DNA of 64,000 bases, from the NCBI GenBank assembly GCA_023151185.1, contig JAKLJL010000002.1, positions 383,058 through 447,057 on the forward strand, written 5' to 3'. The stretch is from Bacteroidota bacterium (GTDB lineage Bacteria > Bacteroidota > JABWAT01). The first letter of the stretch is position 1. Each line of letters opens with the position of its first letter. This document shows, piece by piece, positions 52,736 through 60,698 of the stretch. Both the position numbers and the translations under genes were made by a program. The notes below the pieces were generated by a model, which had not been told where the DNA came from, searched no databases, and saw nothing but the letters and a program-made list of their open reading frames with translations.

Positions 52736-52737
52736 GG

Positions 52738-53277
52738 TTAACTTCCCGTCCTTTCTTTTTGAATATCCTGAAAATACGTTTCAATTTCCTGTTCAGACAA
52801 TTCGGGAATCCCGTCAGAAGTGAGTTCATCTGCCCCGGTCAACCTGGTTATTTCATCCAGTTCATCATCTGTAACAGAGTAAACAGCCATGACATCGTCT
52901 TCTTCAATCAGGTCATGGCTGGCGGGTAAAATCTGTGAAACTGCGATATCCGGAATATCCGGCCCGGCTGAACTCATGAACCGGAACAGGATTGTAGAAC
53001 CGGCAAGGACAAGAACCGAGGCGGCTACGGCATACCTGATTTTTCCTCCGGATACCCCCCTGTTAACTCTCTTCCCCGAGACCCGGATCAGAATTCTGTC
53101 TTCAAGCTGTTCAAAATACCTTTTTTCCTCTGCTGACTCCATTTCCTGCCGGATCATGCGGGGCAGGTCTGAGTTTTTTTCGAATTCGGCCAGGCAATCT
53201 GGGCACCCCGGAAGGTGTTCCCTAAAAAAACCGGGATTCCCGGCAGATTTATCACCAGAATAATTACAGGTCTTCAT
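52738..53277 (-). CDS. Anti-sigma factor with zinc-finger (ZAS-type) motif
   Basis: The 179-residue single-span membrane protein has an N-terminal HLPGCPDC (H-x3-C-x2-C) typical of anti-sigma ZAS domains, a transmembrane segment (YAVAASVLVLAGSTILFRF, about residues 82-100) and an acidic periplasmic tail. It likely holds the ECF sigma factor inactive until an envelope signal is sensed. It overlaps the sigma gene by 14 bp and precedes the Spy-like gene. Confidence 0.83.
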   Translation of the reverse strand: MKTCNYSGDKSAGNPGFFREHLPGCPDCLAEFEKNSDLPRMIRQEMESAEEKRYFEQLEDRILIRVSGKRVNRGVSGGKIRYAVAASVLVLAGSTILFRFMSSAGPDIPDIAVSQILPASHDLIEEDDVMAVYSVTDDELDEITRLTGADELTSDGIPELSEQEIETYFQDIQKERTGS

Positions 53278-53875
53278 TTTTCATCAGCTCCTTAACCTTT
53301 GCAACGGCGTGGAAGTAATTAGCCTTCAGTCCGCCAACCGATGTTCCAAGCACATCTGCAATTTCCTCATACGATAATTCATCATGATACCGCATGTTAA
53401 AAACAAGTCTTTGCTTCCCCGGAAGGGTTTCAATTGCCTTCTGAAGTTTTTGCTCCCATTCAGACCTGATCAGAATTTCTCCGGCATCCGGTAGATCCGT
53501 TGCCCGGAACTGAAGAACGTTTTCCAGGCCCACCCAGCTTCTGACTTTTTGCGCCCTGAGAAATTGCAGAACCTGGTTGGAGACAATCCGGTAAAGCCAG
53601 GTGTAGAATCTGGAATCTTCTCTGAATAAATGCAATTTTTCATGCAGGGTGATAAAAACCTGCTGGGTTATTTCATCCGCGTCATAATGGTCAAAAACCG
53701 TTCTCCTGACAAGCCAGTAAACCCGTTTCTGATACTTCCGCATCAGGCGGCCAAATGAAGTTTCCGACCTTTCCCGTACTATTTCCCGTATCAGAAGTAA
53801 ATCTTCTGCATCAGAAGAGAGTTCCGGCTGACCCGGGTTTGTAGACAGAGTTGCTCCTTGTCTTGCTGATATCAT
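53264..53875 (-). CDS. ECF RNA-polymerase sigma factor
   Basis: The 203-residue protein has region 2 (FGRLMRKYQKRVYWLVRRTV; DADEITQQVFITLHEKL) and region 4 (LPGKQRLVFNMRYHDELSYEEIADVL with GTSVGGLKANYFHA). It recognises envelope-stress-type promoters. The anti-sigma gene overlaps its end. A possible self-recognised promoter (TAAACC then CGTATC) lies just upstream. Confidence 0.92.
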   Translation of the reverse strand: MISARQGATLSTNPGQPELSSDAEDLLLIREIVRERSETSFGRLMRKYQKRVYWLVRRTVFDHYDADEITQQVFITLHEKLHLFREDSRFYTWLYRIVSNQVLQFLRAQKVRSWVGLENVLQFRATDLPDAGEILIRSEWEQKLQKAIETLPGKQRLVFNMRYHDELSYEEIADVLGTSVGGLKANYFHAVAKVKELMKNEDL

Positions 53876-53882
53876 GGCCTTT

Positions 53883-53908
53883 TGATACGCCGGGACTCAA
53901 AAAGGTTT
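53883..53908 (-). promoter_or_regulatory. Candidate ECF-type autoregulatory promoter
   Basis: On the minus strand TAAACC (53908-53903) and CGTATC (53888-53883), 14 bp apart, resemble an AAC/CGT-type ECF promoter and sit about 8-30 bp before the sigma start. Spacing is shorter than the usual 15-17, so this is weak. Confidence 0.3.
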
Positions 53909-53921
53909 AGTGCCCGATAAA

Positions 53922-53951
53922 AAAAAAGCCGTCAGAAGGCTGTCGGCTTTT
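53922..53951 (-). terminator. Terminator of gltX
   Basis: AAAAAGCCG plus CAG (53922-53934) pair with CTG plus CGGCTTTTT (53939-53951), with opposing T residues as an internal mismatch; on the minus strand it ends in a T-run, 19 nt after the gltX stop. Confidence 0.85.
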
Positions 53952-53970
53952 TGAAGGATATAGGAAAAGC

Positions 53971-55407
53971 TTAAAGCTGGATGGTGGTGACAGCTTTTTC
54001 AAGCCGTCTGATGACTGTTTCTTTGCCCAGAATTTCAAGCATATGGTACAATGCCGGCCCGGCAGATACTCCCGAAACGGCAATCCGGAGTGGCTGAACA
54101 AGTCCTCCGGGTTTGATCCCGAGTGATTCAGCGGTTTCTTTGAGGGCTGCTTCTATCTGATCATGAGAAAATACGGAAATTCCAGCCAGTCGGCCGGCGA
54201 GGTTCTGAAGCCAGATCAGCGTATCCGGCATCCATTTGGCGCGGATGGTTTCCTGATCATATCCAGCAGGATCCTGATAAAAATACAACGCAAAGGTGAC
54301 AAATTCCGGAAGGAAATTTACCCGGTCTCTCATTAGTTCAATAACCCTGAGCACAAAACTGTCCGGCGCCTGGATGGCATGTTCCGCAAGAACCGGTCTG
54401 ATCTGATCCAGAATTTCTTCCGCCGGCTTGGCCTTGAGGTGCTGCTGATTGTACCAATTCAGTTTATCAACATTGAAAATAGCGCCCGATTTTCCTACCC
54501 GGTCAAGGTCAAATTCCTTTTCGAGTTCTTCAAGGGAAAATAGTTCTTTTTCCGTTCCGGGATTCCACCCCAGAAAAGCAACAAAATTGATCAACGCTTC
54601 CCGTTCATATCCCTTTGCCCGGTAATCTTCAACAGCTACATCACCCTGCCGTTTTGACAATTTGGACCGGTCAGAATTTAAGAGAAGCGGAAGGTGGGCA
54701 AATTTTGGATGCTGCCAGCCAAAATAGTCATACAAAAGAATATGCTTTGGTGTACTAGGCAGCCATTCTTCACCCCGGATCACATGGGTGATCTCCATGT
54801 CATGATCATCAATCACGTTGGCTAGGTGGTAGGTCGGGAAGCCATCCGATTTCAGCAAAACCTGATCGTCAATATTTGATGGATCAATTTCGATCAGACC
54901 CCGGATTTCATCCTGAAACCGGACTGTTCTTTCAGGTACTTTCATCCGGACGACAAACGGCAGTCCCGCCACTTCTTTTTCTTTGATTTCTGTGGCAGTT
55001 AAATGCTCACAGAATTTGTCATACCGGGGTGGCTGACCCATTCTCTGCTGCAACATTCTCATTTCATCGAGGCGTTCAGCCGTACAGAAACATTTATAGG
55101 CATGACCTTTTTCAAGAAGTTCCTTCCCGAGCCTTTGATAGAGGCCGGTCCGTTCAGACTGAATATAGGGCCCATGGGGACCACCGGCATCAGGACCTTC
55201 ATCAAAATCGAGGCCCGACCAGCGGAGGGTTGTAATCAGATTTTCCATCGCACCGGCTACGAACCGGGTTCTGTCTGTATCTTCGATCCGGAGAATGAAC
55301 TTGCCGCCGTGTTTTCTGGCAAAGAGGTAATTATAAAGAGCAGTTCTAAGACCGCCGACGTGAAGGTAACCGGTTGGACTTGGTGCAAACCGTACTCTGA
55401 CTGACAT
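53971..55407 (-). CDS. gltX: Glutamyl-tRNA synthetase
   Basis: The 478-residue class I synthetase has APSPTGYLHVGGLRTALYNYL (HIGH region) and DRSKLSKRQGDVAVEDY (KMSKS-like), with the C-terminal anticodon-binding domain. It charges tRNA-Glu (and maybe tRNA-Gln if the organism uses the transamidation route; no GlnRS is seen here). A near-consensus promoter at 55432-55462 drives it. Confidence 0.97.
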   Translation of the reverse strand: MSVRVRFAPSPTGYLHVGGLRTALYNYLFARKHGGKFILRIEDTDRTRFVAGAMENLITTLRWSGLDFDEGPDAGGPHGPYIQSERTGLYQRLGKELLEKGHAYKCFCTAERLDEMRMLQQRMGQPPRYDKFCEHLTATEIKEKEVAGLPFVVRMKVPERTVRFQDEIRGLIEIDPSNIDDQVLLKSDGFPTYHLANVIDDHDMEITHVIRGEEWLPSTPKHILLYDYFGWQHPKFAHLPLLLNSDRSKLSKRQGDVAVEDYRAKGYEREALINFVAFLGWNPGTEKELFSLEELEKEFDLDRVGKSGAIFNVDKLNWYNQQHLKAKPAEEILDQIRPVLAEHAIQAPDSFVLRVIELMRDRVNFLPEFVTFALYFYQDPAGYDQETIRAKWMPDTLIWLQNLAGRLAGISVFSHDQIEAALKETAESLGIKPGGLVQPLRIAVSGVSAGPALYHMLEILGKETVIRRLEKAVTTIQL

Positions 55408-55431
55408 AGATTTCCTTTTTTTTCAGGGTGG

Positions 55432-55462
55432 CAAAAATAGAAAACTGCAGTCAGAGTATCAA
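55432..55462 (-). promoter_or_regulatory. Promoter TTGATA-N17-TATTTTTG for gltX
   Basis: On the minus strand TTGATA (55462-55457), 17-bp spacer and TATTTTTG (55439-55432, exact TAnnTTTG) precede the gltX start by 24 bp. Confidence 0.7.
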
Positions 55463-55465
55463 AAA

Positions 55466-56032
55466 TCACGGACGCTTTATTTTACTGAACAAGGCATATC
55501 GGGTGGCATCTGCATCACCCAGAGCTGAACGAAAAGTCAGATAATGCTGCACTTCAACCGGATAAATATCTGCAAGTGCTTTTCTGGCTTCAGTTGTTGA
55601 AAGAATTGATTCAAACATGTGTTTGAAATAGGCATCACCTGCTTCAAACTCAAGAGTTGCAGCCAGGTTCAGAACAGAAAGTTCATCGGTAACCGACCCA
55701 ACCCGGGGGTCTGCAGATTCAGTTGCATATTCAACCGCTGATCCCCCGATTGATTTCAAAACGTCATTGATGGTGTTGGCATGGGTAACGTGAGAATCCC
55801 GGAATGCCAAAGCGATGGTTACATAGGCTGGTGTGGAAATCAAGGCAGCAGCGGCATTGTAGCTGGCGACAGCAATTCCTTCCATTTTCACAACTTTCTG
55901 CAAAACAGCAATATCATTCCCCTTTATCGCCCCGGTTGCAGAGTCTGTATCGGTAATATCGCAGCCAGTTAAAACCAGGGGAAACCCGGCAGTAATAAGA
56001 CCAGCATTTTTTAAAAATTCCCGTCTGTCCAT
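55466..56032 (-). CDS. Ferritin-like domain protein, Tat/lipoprotein signal
   Basis: The start is ATG 56032 with GGAGG 5 nt upstream. The 188-residue product has a twin-arginine RREFLK followed by a hydrophobic stretch and lipobox LTGC (Cys24), so it is probably exported folded and lipid-anchored. The rest is a four-helix ferritin-like bundle (VVKMEGIAVASYNAAAAL; SHVTHANTINDVL; AATLEFEAGDAYFKHM; PVEVQHYLTF), with Glu/His positions that fit a di-metal site. Last gene of the cupredoxin-cyclase-barrel operon. Exact activity unknown. Confidence 0.8.
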   Translation of the reverse strand: MDRREFLKNAGLITAGFPLVLTGCDITDTDSATGAIKGNDIAVLQKVVKMEGIAVASYNAAAALISTPAYVTIALAFRDSHVTHANTINDVLKSIGGSAVEYATESADPRVGSVTDELSVLNLAATLEFEAGDAYFKHMFESILSTTEARKALADIYPVEVQHYLTFRSALGDADATRYALFSKIKRP

Positions 56033-56045
56033 CAAGTCCTCCAAA

Positions 56046-57218
56046 CTAAAAATTGACTGAAATCAAAAGTGCCAAACCATCTTCCTTCAAATCAAGTGAA
56101 CCTGAATTGGTTTGGGAAAATCCGGTTAGTTTAGCAAGAACACCTTTTTGCCAGGTGTAGCCCACTGAACCGGTGTACCGGTCCCTGTCAAGATCCCAGG
56201 CGGCAGAATCCACCGGATCGAACCAAACCCGGTCAAACCGGCCGGCAAAAAACAAACCGGGCAGGTACGGAATGTCAATTTTAACATCTGCATAAAATCC
56301 CTGGTTTGTAAGGTCAAAGGAAGCAAATTCGGCAGTTCCGGGTACTTTTACAAAGGCGCCTGAAGCAAACTTTGGTGTGGTCCATTTTGAGTACATATAT
56401 TCCCCGGAAAACTCAAAATAACCATAGGCGAGCACAATATCGGTTCCGAGTGCAGTTTGTTTGTATTTCTGAACATCTCCCAGAACCTGATTCTCACCTG
56501 TTTTTTCCATGAAGGATCCAAAACTGCCCGACACACCGACTGTGGCCCACATGGCAGGGTGGAATCCGATTCGTCCGATTCCGGAAATGGTTCCGTTGTT
56601 TTTTACTTCACTTCCCAGTGAAACCGGGGTGTTGGAAAGCATGATTTCCAGATCAATAATCTCATCCCAGGAATAATATCCTTTCAGGCCCATCTGGTAT
56701 CCGCCGGAAAATGCGGTAGAAAGTCCCACGTCATCAGTCCCATAGGATCCCAGATCTCCGGCTTTCGGCCAGAATCCTCTGAGAGTGCTGATGTTGATGA
56801 AATTTCCGTAAATCAGGGGCGGAAGGAAAGAGATGTTTTCGGTTGAATGCTGTCTTTTGGGGTAGAGTCCGAACGGAGACAGGACTTTCCCGGCTGAAAA
56901 ACCGAACGTCTCGCCTGCAGGATCATAATTGACACTGGCGAAGGCAATCTTTGGCTGACTGTCAAATCCATACTGGGCAGGAGAGTACAAAAACTTTCCC
57001 GAAAAGGAGAAATCATCCGAAATCTGCCCGCCAAAGAAAAGGTGAAGGTTCATTAAACTGAAATTGGGATACCGGTTGGCTATCCCGTTGGATGTAAATT
57101 TAGAGTCGGGTCCACCCATTGTAAACCCGGCATCAGCCAGCCCGCTCCACTCTACCTGACCAATTGCGGTTCCGGAAATAAAAAGACCAAAAACCAACCC
57201 TGCTGCCCGAATCGTCAT
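56046..57218 (-). CDS. Outer-membrane porin-like beta-barrel
   Basis: The 390-residue protein has a signal peptide ending ...GTAIG-QVEW and long alternating strands (FSFSGKFLYSPAQYGF; FGFSAGKVLSPFGLYP; GFYADVKIDIPYLPG) ending LISVNF with a C-terminal phenylalanine. The pattern matches phosphate-selective or DcaP-like porins. It overlaps the cyclase gene by 4 bp and is followed by the ferritin-like gene after 13 nt. It may admit the ligand sensed or stored by its neighbours, an inference. Confidence 0.78.
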   Translation of the reverse strand: MTIRAAGLVFGLFISGTAIGQVEWSGLADAGFTMGGPDSKFTSNGIANRYPNFSLMNLHLFFGGQISDDFSFSGKFLYSPAQYGFDSQPKIAFASVNYDPAGETFGFSAGKVLSPFGLYPKRQHSTENISFLPPLIYGNFINISTLRGFWPKAGDLGSYGTDDVGLSTAFSGGYQMGLKGYYSWDEIIDLEIMLSNTPVSLGSEVKNNGTISGIGRIGFHPAMWATVGVSGSFGSFMEKTGENQVLGDVQKYKQTALGTDIVLAYGYFEFSGEYMYSKWTTPKFASGAFVKVPGTAEFASFDLTNQGFYADVKIDIPYLPGLFFAGRFDRVWFDPVDSAAWDLDRDRYTGSVGYTWQKGVLAKLTGFSQTNSGSLDLKEDGLALLISVNF

Positions 57219-58924
57219 GTTAAAACCTCATAAACCTGAATTGCTTCACTGAATCCTTTAAACTGAACCGGTTCCAGGGAGTTGATCCGGAAAGTTTCCG
57301 GCAGATGTTTTTTTGTAGAGTCTGTAATCAGAATCTGGCCGGGTTTCGCTGCACTGCACAACCTCGCACCCAGATTCACATTGGCCCCGATTACTGTATA
57401 GTCAAGCCGGTTGGAACTTCCCATATTGCCCAGAACAACCTGTCCGGTGTTGATTCCAATCCCGATTCCGATAGGTTTTTCGTTGTTTTGATTGAGCTCC
57501 CTGGTTTTTCTGACTATTTCTGCAGCGCAGGAAACTGCCCGGTTTTCCTGACCGTCATTCAGGAAAATAGCCACCATTTCATCCCCGACAAATTTATCGA
57601 CCGAACCTTTGTACTTTTCAACAAGTTCAGCCTGAACACTGAGATATTGATTGAGCATTCCGATGACTTCTTCCGGAGTGATTTTCTCGGAATAGGCAGT
57701 AAACCCGCGGATGTCGCTGAACAGAACCGTGACCTCTACCCGTTGGCCAACAAAATCGGCCTCGGTCGTACTGGTTTGACCGATCATTTCTTTCGTGTGG
57801 CTGCCAACATATCTCAGAAGGTGAAACCGTTCCTTCAGTCCAACCGCCATTTCGTTAAAAGCAGTTGTCAGAACGCCCAACTCATCCCGGGTACTTACGG
57901 GAATGCTGATGTCATAATTTCCTGTTTTGATCCGGTCTACCCCGGCAGAAAGAGCTTTAATCGGACGGGTAATCGAGGTCCCCAGAAAAATTGTGACCAG
58001 AACGGCCAGCAAAAGGCTTATTCCGCCCGTCACCAGAATAAACCGCTCAATATTCCGGATGACTGCAAGCTGGGTTTGGTGCGGACTTGAAAGCACATAA
58101 AAGGCATGCGCCCCTTTTCCTATTGGGGCTGCGACATTAAAAAATTTATCCGACGTCAGGGAAAGATCAAAAACGGATATGGATTCCATGGTTGAGTCGA
58201 CTGATCTCATCCAGTCCCTGTTTTTTAAAATCTGGTCCATCATCAGGAATTGGTCCCCTTTCCTGAGAGTCGAGGCAATCAGGACGGTATCGTTCAAAAA
58301 GCTAACATCAAAACCGGTAATATATTTCAGGGTATCCGCTTCTCGCTGCCCGATGATCGTTCCAAGGGTCAGAGTTCCGACAACCGATTGGTAATTGTCA
58401 GTCAGGGCCGGAACCGAGACCACCTGGTATAGTTTTTCACTAAACCAAAGGTCAATAAAATCTGGATTCAGTTCCGGGTCTGATCCGGTCAGGGATTTTG
58501 CAATAAACGGCAAATGAGATAAGGTATCCCCATACCGTCCCGGATCCATTAAGCTTGACAGAAGAAGTCCATTTTTATCAGTGACCATGACCAGATCTGC
58601 CTTAACAGAGTTCGAAAGGTCACTTACCGTCACGGCAACCGTGTTGCTTACATCCGCCAGACGGTTTTTAGGATCATTGACAAGCGAAATGGTTTCCTTC
58701 AGAACCGGTTGATCCGATAAAATCAGGGAAGATTCCACCAAACGGTCATAATTTTGTTTTTGAATAACCTCAAAAGTCGCCTGGGACTTTTTAAAATCGG
58801 ATCGCACCTTACCGATAATTTCAGACTCAACCGTCCGGGTAATGATAAGCAGAACACCTGCAAGCAAAACACCAATCACCAGAAGGATCAGCAGGATCAG
58901 TTTGACCTGAATTTTTGAGAACAT
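57215..58924 (-). CDS. Membrane-bound class III adenylate cyclase with extracytoplasmic sensor and HAMP
   Basis: The 569-residue protein has a membrane helix (about 7-29), a Cache-like extracytoplasmic region (about 30-295), a second helix (about 296-318), a HAMP linker (TSITRPIKALSAGVDRIKTG) and a class III cyclase domain with metal aspartates in LFSDIRGFTAYSE and KFVGDEMVAIF. The substrate-selecting Lys (VDKFVGD) and Asp (LDYTVIG) point to ATP, hence cAMP. It lies 3 nt after the cupredoxin gene and overlaps the barrel gene. A CRP-type site precedes the operon. Confidence 0.93.
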   Translation of the reverse strand: MFSKIQVKLILLILLVIGVLLAGVLLIITRTVESEIIGKVRSDFKKSQATFEVIQKQNYDRLVESSLILSDQPVLKETISLVNDPKNRLADVSNTVAVTVSDLSNSVKADLVMVTDKNGLLLSSLMDPGRYGDTLSHLPFIAKSLTGSDPELNPDFIDLWFSEKLYQVVSVPALTDNYQSVVGTLTLGTIIGQREADTLKYITGFDVSFLNDTVLIASTLRKGDQFLMMDQILKNRDWMRSVDSTMESISVFDLSLTSDKFFNVAAPIGKGAHAFYVLSSPHQTQLAVIRNIERFILVTGGISLLLAVLVTIFLGTSITRPIKALSAGVDRIKTGNYDISIPVSTRDELGVLTTAFNEMAVGLKERFHLLRYVGSHTKEMIGQTSTTEADFVGQRVEVTVLFSDIRGFTAYSEKITPEEVIGMLNQYLSVQAELVEKYKGSVDKFVGDEMVAIFLNDGQENRAVSCAAEIVRKTRELNQNNEKPIGIGIGINTGQVVLGNMGSSNRLDYTVIGANVNLGARLCSAAKPGQILITDSTKKHLPETFRINSLEPVQFKGFSEAIQVYEVLT

Positions 58925-58927
58925 AGA

Positions 58928-59617
58928 TTACCTGAGGGTGAGTTTAATTTTGTTGATGCTGCCGCTTTTTACTGAGATTTTCAGGGGCTCGACCGAATGA
59001 TCCGGGTGAAAAACTTCGACCAGATATCTTCCGTCGGGAAGGTCCCTGAAGGAAAACTTTCCGTCGTCATCCGGTTTGGTTATGTAAGGGGTGTTCAAAA
59101 CCAGAATGTGGCTCGACATATTCGAGTGGATATTGCAGAAAACCTGAATCAGTCCGGGTTTGTTAAAAACCTGGTAGACATTCTCACCGGTTATCCGTTT
59201 TCCTATATTGAAACTCTGAACCTGGCTTTTGCTGAATACATTGTGGTAGATTCTGTCCTCATTCACAATCAGGACAGACGTGCCGGTTGTAATCGCAAGA
59301 ACTCTGGGATTAAAGGTGACATCTTTCTGGACCAGCCTCGGGAAAGGGGTTAATGGAGCCACCGGTGGCGTGAAATCCAGCGGAGTCAGGTAAACCACAA
59401 CATCCTGCATGGGGTCGGCCGAAATAACGGCACCCGGGGTTTTTTTGTTTTGGTACCGGCTGCGGTAAACACTGCCTCTCGACCTGACATTTACCTGAGC
59501 CTGCCCGGCGGATATTTCAATCTCACCTGAAACCTGCCCGGTCCCTGCCGGCTGAGAGATTGCCAAACCGGCGCCACAAAAAAGTATCAGAAAAAACAAA
59601 CCCGCAGATCTTTGCAT
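58928..59617 (-). CDS. Exported cupredoxin-like protein (plastocyanin/azurin type) with carboxypeptidase-regulatory-like tail
   Basis: The 229-residue protein has a signal peptide and a copper-site-like pattern: NEDRIYHNVFS supplies a histidine, then QVFCNIHSNMSSHILV gives Cys, His and Met in the spacing typical of type I copper proteins, after a beta-sandwich (DVTFNPRVLAITTGTSVLIV). The last ~60 residues (FRDLPDGRYLVEVFHPDH) are a carboxypeptidase-regulatory-like domain. It is probably a periplasmic electron carrier or copper sensor. First gene of the operon with the cyclase. Confidence 0.85.
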   Translation of the reverse strand: MQRSAGLFFLILFCGAGLAISQPAGTGQVSGEIEISAGQAQVNVRSRGSVYRSRYQNKKTPGAVISADPMQDVVVYLTPLDFTPPVAPLTPFPRLVQKDVTFNPRVLAITTGTSVLIVNEDRIYHNVFSKSQVQSFNIGKRITGENVYQVFNKPGLIQVFCNIHSNMSSHILVLNTPYITKPDDDGKFSFRDLPDGRYLVEVFHPDHSVEPLKISVKSGSINKIKLTLR

Positions 59618-59638
59618 ATTACCTCTGAAACTGAGGTG

Positions 59639-59684
59639 TAAAGATACTCTTATTTTTATCTGGTCTAATGTGGCTTAGGTCACA
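59639..59684 (-). promoter_or_regulatory. CRP-type operator and promoter before cupredoxin-cyclase operon
   Basis: TGTGG-CTTAGG-TCACA at 59669-59684 matches the CRP/FNR-family palindrome TGTGA-N6-TCACA with one mismatch. On the minus strand it abuts a weak -35 (ATTAGA, 59669-59664), and a TATCTTTA -7 element (59646-59639) is 17 bp further. The palindrome centre would then sit near -42, the class II activator position. The start codon is at 59617. Confidence 0.6.
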
Positions 59685-59687
59685 CCC

Positions 59688-60698
59688 TTAGTAAATAATG
59701 ACGTTTTCTCTGGCTTTATCGGTTAGCAGTGAGAATTGCTCTTTCAGACGGGCAAGTTCTACCTTTTTACGCCTGACACGCATTTCCAGGTCAGTAACGA
59801 CTCCATGAAAATAATCGTCGGGTGAGGGCACATACGATTGAACTTTTAAAAATAAAGCATAGGTATCAGAGGACCGCAATTCCTGGATCCGTTTGGAAAT
59901 GGATTCGAGCAGGCCGGAAAGTTTGGTTTCTTCGGTTTTCAGCCGGCTTAGTTTTTCATTCAGAGATTCACCGACAAGTTCATACTCAATAAGCATCTGG
60001 GCTTTTGCCTCGATTTTTTTCAGTGAGTCGAGATTGGCGTGATGATAGGCTTCGTTGATTTCTTTCATCACGTCTTCAAAATAAGCTTTTTCCTCTTCAG
60101 TTCTGGCTTTGTCGGGGTGGTAAATCTTTGCAAGGTCCCGGTAGAGATTCCGCAATTCCCGTTTTTGATCATCCGACAGGTCCCGGCTCCTGAAAACGAA
60201 ATCCTTCAGTGCCTTTTCATCTTCATGCAATTGGTTTTCGTCTGATTCCAACTGCTTCCTGAATCCTGAAAGTTCCTTTTCAAGGCTTTCGTCATCCCAG
60301 GGCTTCCCGGAATGAAACCGTTCAAATTTCAGCCTCATCAGATTCAATGCATACTCTGCCTGATCAAGCTGAATGAAATACCGGCCAACCCGGGCATTAT
60401 ATTCAGTCTGGAATTTTCCAAGCTCTGTTTCAAGATCATCGAGTTCAAGGTAAAGATCACCTGCCCGGTTCCTCAGATCCAGTACAATACCTCTCAACCG
60501 TTCAATTTCAATTTCATCCGGACTTTTAACACGGGTAATTTTTTTACCTGCATATTTTCTGAGCGCTTCTGCCCGGATCTCATTCAGGACTTCGAAGGCC
60601 TTTTCGAAAGCCTCGGAGGATTTTTTAAACTCATGCTGCTCGGCATAAACGATCGCCTGATTATACCAGGCTGTAAAAATTTCATACAGGTTATTCAT
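59688..60698 (-). CDS. J-domain protein with long coiled coils
   Basis: The 336-residue protein has long charged coiled-coil arms at both ends (AYNQAIVYAEQHEFKKSSEAF; EIERLRGIVLDLRNRAG; KLSRLKTEETKLSGLLES) and a central J-domain: LRNLYRDLAKIYHPDKARTEEE, with the HPD tripeptide that stimulates Hsp70 ATPase. It probably recruits DnaK to a client, perhaps the WD40 protein encoded just upstream, whose stop shares one base with this start. No DnaK gene is in the window. Confidence 0.82.
   Translation of the reverse strand: MNNLYEIFTAWYNQAIVYAEQHEFKKSSEAFEKAFEVLNEIRAEALRKYAGKKITRVKSPDEIEIERLRGIVLDLRNRAGDLYLELDDLETELGKFQTEYNARVGRYFIQLDQAEYALNLMRLKFERFHSGKPWDDESLEKELSGFRKQLESDENQLHEDEKALKDFVFRSRDLSDDQKRELRNLYRDLAKIYHPDKARTEEEKAYFEDVMKEINEAYHHANLDSLKKIEAKAQMLIEYELVGESLNEKLSRLKTEETKLSGLLESISKRIQELRSSDTYALFLKVQSYVPSPDDYFHGVVTDLEMRVRRKKVELARLKEQFSLLTDKARENVIIY

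Noticed and set aside
57305-58090. A 261-codon open frame on the plus strand opposite the adenylate cyclase
   Set aside because: It lies wholly antisense to a well-supported gene, has no ribosome site or domain, and its composition is a reflection of the cyclase codons.
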